Shown here in pieces: positions 7,394 to 12,876 of a DNA stretch of 12,876 bases. The notes below the pieces were generated by a model. The model was not told where the DNA came from. It saw only the letters and a program-made list of their open reading frames with translations, and ran no database searches. Origin of the DNA: an uncultured Prevotella sp. (GTDB taxonomy: Bacteria > Bacteroidota > Bacteroidia > Bacteroidales > Bacteroidaceae); contig CAMPYJ010000057.1 in NCBI GenBank assembly GCA_946998205.1, forward strand, positions 1 to 12,876, read 5' to 3'. The position numbers were made by a program, and so were the translations under genes. Within the stretch, counting starts at the first letter, position 1; each line of letters starts with the position of its first letter.

Positions 7394-7424
7394 CAAATAT
7401 AAGTCAAACATTTCAGAAAACAAA
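7394..7424 (-). promoter_or_regulatory. Promoter of the HU gene
   Basis: On the minus strand TTTG (7421-7424), a 19-base spacer and TATATTTG (7394-7401) match the Bacteroidetes consensus at every fixed position. Start is predicted near 7387, giving a leader of about 50 bases. The strong match suits an abundant protein. Confidence 0.8.
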
Positions 7425-7506
7425 TAAAAAATTAAGAAAATTATACGATTTGCTCAAAAAAAGCCTATAAATCATGGGTGGCATGCCGAATGACGTAGTT
7501 TTTTCG

Positions 7507-7514
7507 TAATTTTG
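7507..7514 (+). promoter_or_regulatory. Promoter -7 box of the rhomboid operon
   Basis: TAATTTTG fits TAnnTTTG and lies about 35 bases before the rhomboid ATG. I see no good TTTG element at the expected -33 distance, so this promoter may be weaker or need an activator. It is divergent from the HU promoter, roughly 85 bases away. Confidence 0.55.
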
Positions 7515-7548
7515 CGCACATAAAAAACATTTACACGACGGATTATCT

Positions 7549-8463
7549 ATGCGCAGTATACCCACCGTTACCAAGAACCTGCTTGTCATTAATGTATTGG
7601 CTTTTGCCGCCATGTACGTTTTCAGGTCACAGGTAGACCTGAATGATATTTTTGGGCTTCATTTCTTTTTGGCTTCCGACTTCCGGATTTACCAATTGGT
7701 GACCTACATGTTCATGCACGCCACCTTCGAACACATCTTCTTCAACATGTTTGCCTTGTGGATGTTCGGCTGCGTGGTGGAGCGCGAGTGGGGGCCGAAG
7801 AAGTTTTTGTTCTATTACATATCATGCGGCATCGGGGCCGGTCTGCTTCAAGAGCTGGCGCAATACGCATCCTACATGGTCGAAGGGCTCGGCGCTTACG
7901 ACAGCGTGCTGATTGACGGAACGCGCATCGCCATGGGTGACTTTCTCAACAAATGGACCACCGTGGGGGCTTCGGGGGCCGTATACGCCCTTCTGCTGGC
8001 TTTCGGCATGATTTTCCCGGAAGAGAGAATGTTTATCTTTCCCCTGCCCATCCCCATCAAGGCCAAGTGGTTCGTGATCTTCTACGCCGCTCTTTCGCTG
8101 GTCATGGCGTTGACCACGACCGGCGGAAACGTGGCCCACTTCGCTCATCTCGGCGGCATGGCATTTGGATTCATCATGATTCGCTACTGGAAGCATCATC
8201 CTTACGGCGGCTCCGCACGGTCAGACGGGCAGCAGTTCTTTGACCATTTGCGCGAAAAGTGGGAGGAGCACTCGCGCGGGAAGGGTGGCGGCGCGAGGCA
8301 CGAGGCCTGCGACGAGCGGCAAAGCGACTGGGATTACAACGCGCGGAAACAGCGCGAGCAAGAGGAAATAGACAAGATACTTGACAAGATTCGCAAGAGC
8401 GGTTACGACAGTCTGACGTCAGAAGAGAAACAAAAGCTCTTTGACAGCAGCAACCGGCGTTAA
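7549..8463 (+). CDS. Rhomboid family intramembrane serine protease
   Basis: A 304-residue polytopic membrane protease that would cut other membrane proteins within or near the bilayer. The HxxxxHxxxN motif is present (His57, His62, Asn66, in HATFEHIFFN), with Asn66 expected in the oxyanion hole. The nucleophile is Ser142 in VGASGAVY (GxSG), and the general base is His200 in AHLGG. About six hydrophobic segments span residues 10-26, 48-74, 86-101, 138-155, 172-188 and 196-212. After residue 215 comes a charged cytoplasmic-type tail ending EIDKILDKIRKSGYDSLTSEEKQKLF, a short helical motif seen at the C terminus of Bacteroidetes rhomboids (resembles DUF6576). It starts about 28 bases after the predicted transcription start and is followed 11 bases later by the EEP gene. 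Substrates are unknown. Confidence 0.93.
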   Translation: MRSIPTVTKNLLVINVLAFAAMYVFRSQVDLNDIFGLHFFLASDFRIYQLVTYMFMHATFEHIFFNMFALWMFGCVVEREWGPKKFLFYYISCGIGAGLLQELAQYASYMVEGLGAYDSVLIDGTRIAMGDFLNKWTTVGASGAVYALLLAFGMIFPEERMFIFPLPIPIKAKWFVIFYAALSLVMALTTTGGNVAHFAHLGGMAFGFIMIRYWKHHPYGGSARSDGQQFFDHLREKWEEHSRGKGGGARHEACDERQSDWDYNARKQREQEEIDKILDKIRKSGYDSLTSEEKQKLFDSSNRR

Positions 8464-8474
8464 GCATAGGGAGA

Positions 8475-9563
8475 ATGGGAAAAGCCATCGGAAAAATCGT
8501 CTTCCAGCTCATTGCCGGAGCAAACGCGGCCACCATCACCGCCATGCTGCTGGTTGGCTACGCCGACCGAATCAACCCGGCCCTCCACCCGTCACCAGCC
8601 AACATGGGACTGGCGCTACCCGTGATGCTCGGCATCAACCTGGCATTTCTCGTCTTCTGGATAACCGTCCATCCAAAGCGCGCGTGGATTCCCCTGTTGG
8701 GATTTCTCGCATGCTACCAACCCGTCAGGGTTTACTCCCCGATCAACCTTCCCGCGCAGGCTCCCAAAGGCACCATCAAGGTGCTTTCCTACAACGTTTG
8801 GTACTTTGGTGGCGATGGGTTTGAAAAAAGAAACAACCCCGTGTTGGACTATCTCAAAGAGCAAGGCGCGGACATCGCATGCCTTCAAGAGTCTGGCACA
8901 TGGGGCAAGCACGCAGACGACGCCAAGGCAATGATGGACTCTCTATATCCATACCATGCCAGTTCGCAAGCCAAGAACGGCGGAGACGCCATGGACATCT
9001 ACAGCCACTACCCCATCATCAGACAGGAAAACATCAGATATGCTTCTGAAGGCAACCACTCAACGGCTTTCTACCTGAACATCCACGGCGACACGGTAAT
9101 CGTCATCAACAACCATCTGGAATCAATCGGACTGTCAGCAACAGACAAAGCCAACTTCAAAGGCGTAGTTAAAGGTGACATCAAAGGCGAGTTGGCCGAG
9201 ACAAGCGCCAAAATACTCATCAAGAAACTGGGGGAAGCGTCGCGCATCAGAGCCGCACAGGCCGATGCCGTAGCACAATACATCGCCGCACACCGGAACA
9301 TGAGCATGATTGTATGCGGTGACTTCAACGACGGACCCAACTCGTATGCCCGACGAACCATCGCCAAACAACTGCGCGACTGCTACGTTGAAACGGCTAA
9401 CGGGCCTGGCATATCTTATCACATAGGCGGGTTTTACGTGCGCATTGACCACATGATGTGTTCGAAAGACTGGACACCCTACAACTGCAAGGTAGACAAC
9501 AGAATAAAAGCGAGCGACCACTATCCAATCTATTGTTGGCTCAAAAAAGCGCCAAACACTTAA
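8475..9563 (+). CDS. Membrane-anchored endonuclease/exonuclease/phosphatase family protein
   Basis: A 362-residue protein with a membrane-anchoring N terminus (hydrophobic segments near 10-30, 45-65 and 70-80) and a complete EEP catalytic domain from about residue 100. The fold's metal-dependent phosphoesterase residues are visible: Asn107 (SYNVWY), Glu139 (CLQES), His214 (NNHLES), Asp283 and Asn285 (GDFND), Asp325 (RIDHMM) and the SDH motif with Asp348/His349. The family includes DNases, sphingomyelinases and inositol-phosphate phosphatases; sequence alone does not tell which. If the anchor is as drawn, the domain probably faces the periplasm. The gene starts 11 bases after the rhomboid stop, with AGGGAG just one base before the ATG, an unusually short spacing, so translation may be coupled to the upstream gene. 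Confidence 0.9.
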   Translation: MGKAIGKIVFQLIAGANAATITAMLLVGYADRINPALHPSPANMGLALPVMLGINLAFLVFWITVHPKRAWIPLLGFLACYQPVRVYSPINLPAQAPKGTIKVLSYNVWYFGGDGFEKRNNPVLDYLKEQGADIACLQESGTWGKHADDAKAMMDSLYPYHASSQAKNGGDAMDIYSHYPIIRQENIRYASEGNHSTAFYLNIHGDTVIVINNHLESIGLSATDKANFKGVVKGDIKGELAETSAKILIKKLGEASRIRAAQADAVAQYIAAHRNMSMIVCGDFNDGPNSYARRTIAKQLRDCYVETANGPGISYHIGGFYVRIDHMMCSKDWTPYNCKVDNRIKASDHYPIYCWLKKAPNT

Positions 9564-9575
9564 AAATGCGCATTT
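9564..9575. repeat. 12-bp palindrome upstream of secDF promoter
   Basis: AAATGCGCATTT is a perfect palindrome starting at the base after the EEP stop codon, about 36 bases upstream of the secDF -7 box. No T-run long enough for termination follows. It may be a regulator site for secDF or chance. Confidence 0.3.
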
Positions 9576-9611
9576 AAACGCCATAAATTTTTCGTACTGA
9601 CAAAAAAATAG

Positions 9612-9619
9612 TATCTTTG
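9612..9619 (+). promoter_or_regulatory. Promoter -7 box of secDF
   Basis: TATCTTTG fits TAnnTTTG. The -33 position holds a T-run (TTTT near 9589-9592) instead of a clean TTTG. Start is predicted near 9626, giving a leader of about 44 bases that is very A-rich before the ATG and without a Shine-Dalgarno sequence. Confidence 0.65.
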
Positions 9620-9669
9620 CATGTCTATTAAAAGTATGAAAAAACAATCATCAATAATAATAAATTAAA

Positions 9670-12600
9670 ATGCAAAACAAAGGAATTGTAATTGTAACGG
9701 CTGTACTACTGACGCTTGCAAGCATCTTCTATTTGTCATTTTCAGTCGCCACCCGCTATTATGATAGCCAAGCGGCAAAGCTGAAAGATCCGATTGCACA
9801 ACAAGAGTACAAAGACTCAGTGAAGTATCTGGGCATCTATTCTTATCAAAGATGTCTGGAAACTCAAATCGGATTGGGCCTTGACCTGAAAGGTGGCATG
9901 AACGTGATACTGGAGATATCGGTGCCTGACGTAGTAGAAATGCTCGCCGACCACAAGACAGATGCCGCATTCGTGAAATCGATGAAAGAGGCAAGAGCGG
10001 AAGAAGAGACCAGCCAAGAAGATTTTATCTCTCTCTTTATTAAAGCATTCAAGAAGAATGCGCCTGGCCACAGATTGGCTGAAGTCTTTGCCACGCAGCA
10101 ACTGCAAGGAAAGGTGAACCCACAAAGCACCGACGCCGAGGTAGAGAAAGCGTTGCGCCAAGAAACCCAATCGGCCATCGACAACTCGTTCAACGTAGTG
10201 CGCACCCGTATCGACCAGTTTGGTGTCGTTCAGCCGAACATTCAGAAATTGGAGGGACAAGAAGGGCGCATCATGGTTGAAATGCCGGGCATTCGCGAGC
10301 CAGAGCGCATGCGCAAGCTGCTGCAAGGTAGTGCCAACCTTGAATTCTGGGAAACATTCAACGCAGAAGAAATCATACCTTACCTGACACAACTGGACGC
10401 TCGTCTGGCCAACGGCGACACACAAACGGCCGACACGACCGCAGCGAACACTTCTTCTGCCAAGTCCTTAGCGAAAAGCAGCAAAGAGAAAGCCGTTAAA
10501 AAAGCAGATCCTAAGTTCCAACTCAAGAAAGACCAGAAACAAGGCGACGTAAAAATTTCTAATGAAAAACAAATCGCCGCCGCCAAGAAAGAGCACCCGC
10601 TGTTGGCCATCTTGAGTACCACAGGACGCAATGCACTGAGCCTCGTGGGATATGCCAGCGTACGCGATACCGCAGAAGTAAACAGAATTATCCATTCAGA
10701 CCTCGCCAAGCAGATTCTTCCTTCTGACTTGAAACTGCTTTGGAGCGCCAAACCAGCTGATGGACTGCAAGTGAAAAACTATTATGAACTGCATGCTTTG
10801 AAGATTACAACCACCACCGGACGCGCTCCGTTGGAAGGTGATGTGATTGTTGACGCATCCGACCAGTTTGACCACTTGTCAGGTAAGCCAGAGGTTTCCA
10901 TGACCATGAACACCGACGGCGCACGTCGCTGGTCAGCCATCACCAAGGCCAACATCGGCAGAGCTGTCGCCATTGTGTTGGACGGATTGGTGTACACCTC
11001 TCCTCGCATCCAAGTCCAAATTGATGGTGGACAATCGTCTATCACGGGTAGCTTCACCATTGAAGACACCAAAGACTTGGCCAACACCCTGAAATCAGGT
11101 CGTATGCCGGCACCTGCACGCATCGTACAAGAAGAGGTGGTAGGTCCTACACTGGGCGCACAGTCTATCCAGCAGGGTATCATCTCATTCGTGATAGCCT
11201 TCGTGCTGTTGATGATCTACATGATTGTGATGTACAATTTCATCCCAGGTATGATCGCCAACTGCGCCTTGATCGTGAATGTATTCTTCACCTTGGGTAT
11301 CCTGACGTCGTTTCAAGCCGCCCTTACCATGTCGGGTATTGCCGGTATGGTGCTTACGTTGGGTACGGCCGTCGACGCCAACGTGCTGATATACGAACGC
11401 ATCAAGGAGGAATTACGGGCAGGAAAGAATATGAAACAGGCGGTAGCAGCTGGTTACAGCAACGCCTTCAGCGCCATCTTCGACTCCAACTTGACATCGG
11501 CCATCACGGGTGTCATCCTGCTGATATTCGGTACGGGACCCATTCAGGGATTCGCTACCACATGGTTGATTGGTCTGGCCTGTTCGTTCTTCAGCGCCGT
11601 ATTCTTGACGCGATTGGTTTACGAGCATAAGTTGAACAAAGACAAGTGGCTGAACCTCAAGTTCTGGACGGGCATATCAGAGCACATGATGCAGAACACA
11701 CGCTATAAATTCATGAGCATGTTCAAGACCAGTGGCACGGTTTACGCCATCGCAATCATCATCTGCATCGTCAGCTTCGTTGTCCGCGGCCTAAGTCAGA
11801 GCATTGACTTTACGGGTGGACGCAACTACGTTGTGACGGTTGACAAGAACACACATGTGGAGGAAGTGCGCAATGCTTTGGACAATGCATTCCAAAATAC
11901 GGTAGGCAAGAATGCCGGCAAGCCCGCAACCACCACCGTGATTGCCATCGGTACCGATGGCAAGACCTTCCGCGTATCTACCAACTACAACCTGGAGAGC
12001 AACGACCCGCAGATGGATGACCAGGCGGAAACGATTCTATACACCTCGCTGAAGAAAGCCGGTCTCGTCAAACAGTCCAGCATAGAAGCGTTCAAGAACC
12101 CCGATGTCCGCGAGGGTGGTTCTATCATCAGTTCATCCAAAGTGGGTCCATCCATCGCTAAAGACATCACGAACAACGCCATCAAGAGCGTGGTGATCGC
12201 ACTGATATGTATCTTCTTGTATATCTTACTGCGATTCCGCAACATCGGTTTCTCTATTGGTTCGGTCGCAGCACTGATCATAGACACCGTGATTGTGGTA
12301 GGCTTGTTCTCGTTATGCTACGGATGGATAGGCTTCTCCTTGGAGATTGACCAGACATTCATCGGCGCCATCCTTACGGTGATAGGTTACGACATCAACG
12401 ACTCGGTGGTGGTGTTTGACCGTATTCGTGAGAACTTGAAGCTGCATCCGAAACAAGATATACAGAAAACGTTCAACGATTCTATCAACCAGACGTTGGC
12501 TCGTACCATCAACACCTCAGTATCTACATTGATTGTGTTGGTTCCAATCTTCATCCTCGGCGCCGACAGCATTCGCAGTTTCGCCTTTGCCTTAATCATC

Positions 12601-12714
12601 GGCGTCTTCGTAGGTACGCTCAGCTCCATCTTCCTGGCATCACCAATCGCTTACCTCGTGTTGGGACGCAAGATCAAGAAAGAGCAAGCAGAAGAGGCTG
12701 CCGCCGCATCATGA
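9670..12714 (+). CDS. secDF: Protein translocase SecDF, fused subunits
   Basis: A 1014-residue fusion of SecD and SecF, the RND-like accessory unit of SecYEG that uses the proton gradient to pull exported proteins into the periplasm. SecD half: TM1 at about 5-25, GLGLDLKGG motif at 68-76, large periplasmic P1 region to about 500, then five TM segments (about 504-650) including TLGTAVDANVLIYERIKEE, with Asp569 the likely proton-relay residue. SecF half: TM at about 690-706, IDFTGGRNY (712-720), periplasmic P4 domain, then five TMs (837-998) with GYDINDSVVVFDRIREN and Asp911. Residues about 250-310 are a Lys/Ala/Ser/Thr-rich, probably disordered insertion inside P1. Both halves are intact. It is transcribed alone and ends in a strong terminator. 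Confidence 0.97.
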   Translation: MQNKGIVIVTAVLLTLASIFYLSFSVATRYYDSQAAKLKDPIAQQEYKDSVKYLGIYSYQRCLETQIGLGLDLKGGMNVILEISVPDVVEMLADHKTDAAFVKSMKEARAEEETSQEDFISLFIKAFKKNAPGHRLAEVFATQQLQGKVNPQSTDAEVEKALRQETQSAIDNSFNVVRTRIDQFGVVQPNIQKLEGQEGRIMVEMPGIREPERMRKLLQGSANLEFWETFNAEEIIPYLTQLDARLANGDTQTADTTAANTSSAKSLAKSSKEKAVKKADPKFQLKKDQKQGDVKISNEKQIAAAKKEHPLLAILSTTGRNALSLVGYASVRDTAEVNRIIHSDLAKQILPSDLKLLWSAKPADGLQVKNYYELHALKITTTTGRAPLEGDVIVDASDQFDHLSGKPEVSMTMNTDGARRWSAITKANIGRAVAIVLDGLVYTSPRIQVQIDGGQSSITGSFTIEDTKDLANTLKSGRMPAPARIVQEEVVGPTLGAQSIQQGIISFVIAFVLLMIYMIVMYNFIPGMIANCALIVNVFFTLGILTSFQAALTMSGIAGMVLTLGTAVDANVLIYERIKEELRAGKNMKQAVAAGYSNAFSAIFDSNLTSAITGVILLIFGTGPIQGFATTWLIGLACSFFSAVFLTRLVYEHKLNKDKWLNLKFWTGISEHMMQNTRYKFMSMFKTSGTVYAIAIIICIVSFVVRGLSQSIDFTGGRNYVVTVDKNTHVEEVRNALDNAFQNTVGKNAGKPATTTVIAIGTDGKTFRVSTNYNLESNDPQMDDQAETILYTSLKKAGLVKQSSIEAFKNPDVREGGSIISSSKVGPSIAKDITNNAIKSVVIALICIFLYILLRFRNIGFSIGSVAALIIDTVIVVGLFSLCYGWIGFSLEIDQTFIGAILTVIGYDINDSVVVFDRIRENLKLHPKQDIQKTFNDSINQTLARTINTSVSTLIVLVPIFILGADSIRSFAFALIIGVFVGTLSSIFLASPIAYLVLGRKIKKEQAEEAAAAS

Positions 12715-12755
12715 CGGCACGGAACGCAGAACGAAAAAACAAGAACGCCAGCAAG

Positions 12756-12791
12756 AGCGGCATGACCTCGCAGAGGTCGTGCCGCTTTTTT
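12756..12791 (+). terminator. Intrinsic terminator of secDF
   Basis: A 14-bp stem (12756-12769 with 12773-12786, one U-G wobble, loop GCA) is followed directly by a T-run to 12791. It begins 41 bases after the secDF stop codon and is the strongest Rho-independent terminator in the window. Confidence 0.9.
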
Positions 12792-12827
12792 ATGACATGA
12801 ATAGCCGGGATGAACGATGAGATTAAG

Positions 12828-12849
12828 GGCGGTTCTATAAATTACCGCC
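12828..12849. repeat. 6-bp inverted repeat near right edge
   Basis: GGCGGT (12828-12833) and ACCGCC (12844-12849) form a 6-bp GC-rich dyad around a 10-base AT-rich loop. TTTTTT follows 7 bases later on the plus strand, so it could be a weak second terminator or lie in the leader of a gene beyond the window. No coding sequence is visible in the last 85 bases. Confidence 0.35.
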
Positions 12850-12876
12850 GTAAAGTTTTTTGTATGTTGGACAGTT

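Noticed and set aside
7337..7423. In-frame extension of HU by 29 codons
   Set aside because: It crosses the consensus promoter; HU proteins start at MNKTEL and are about 90 residues long.
9135..10425. Minus-strand open frames of 170 and 202 codons opposite the EEP and secDF genes
   Set aside because: They lie antisense to clearly coding, conserved sequence and show no domain or signal of their own.

Overview
The window looks like ordinary chromosome from a Bacteroidetes bacterium, most likely of the Prevotella group (inference). The evidence is: promoters of the TTTG-N19/20-TAnnTTTG type instead of sigma-70 boxes; mostly A-rich ribosome-binding regions; a lipoprotein signal with an acidic stretch after the lipidated Cys; a TonB-dependent receptor with an N-terminal carboxypeptidase-like domain; a fused SecD-SecF; and a tRNA gene without an encoded CCA end. 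No phage, insertion sequence, CRISPR array or defence gene was found.

Left part (1-6200), minus strand: a three-gene envelope operon read from 6078 down to 352. It encodes a TonB-dependent outer-membrane receptor of 942 aa, a lipoprotein with a lamin-tail-like DUF4876-type body (401 aa), and a 528-aa secreted protein resembling the DUF6850 outer-membrane beta-barrels. The set is probably an uptake system without a SusD partner, and its substrate is unknown. A good promoter lies at 6147-6178, with a 16-nt dyad directly upstream (6183-6198) that is a candidate operator. A 9-bp stem-loop sits between the second and third genes. The first 351 bases hold no gene, only short dyads.

Middle (6200-7550): about 600 bases without a gene separate the envelope operon from a tRNA-Gln(TTG) gene with its own promoter. 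The tRNA gene converges on a gene for the DNA-binding protein HU. Between them is a perfect 26-bp inverted repeat that probably terminates transcription from both sides. HU has a textbook promoter and is divergent from the next gene.

Right part (7549-12876), plus strand: a rhomboid intramembrane serine protease and a membrane-anchored endonuclease/exonuclease/phosphatase-family enzyme, 11 bases apart and probably co-transcribed. Next comes secDF (1014 aa), the proton-driven accessory subunit of the Sec translocon, with its own promoter and a strong terminator at 12756-12791. The last 85 bases hold one small inverted repeat and no gene.

Most of the window is housekeeping. The least understood part is the receptor/lipoprotein/barrel operon and its control region. 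I saw no convincing evidence of a wholly new system.
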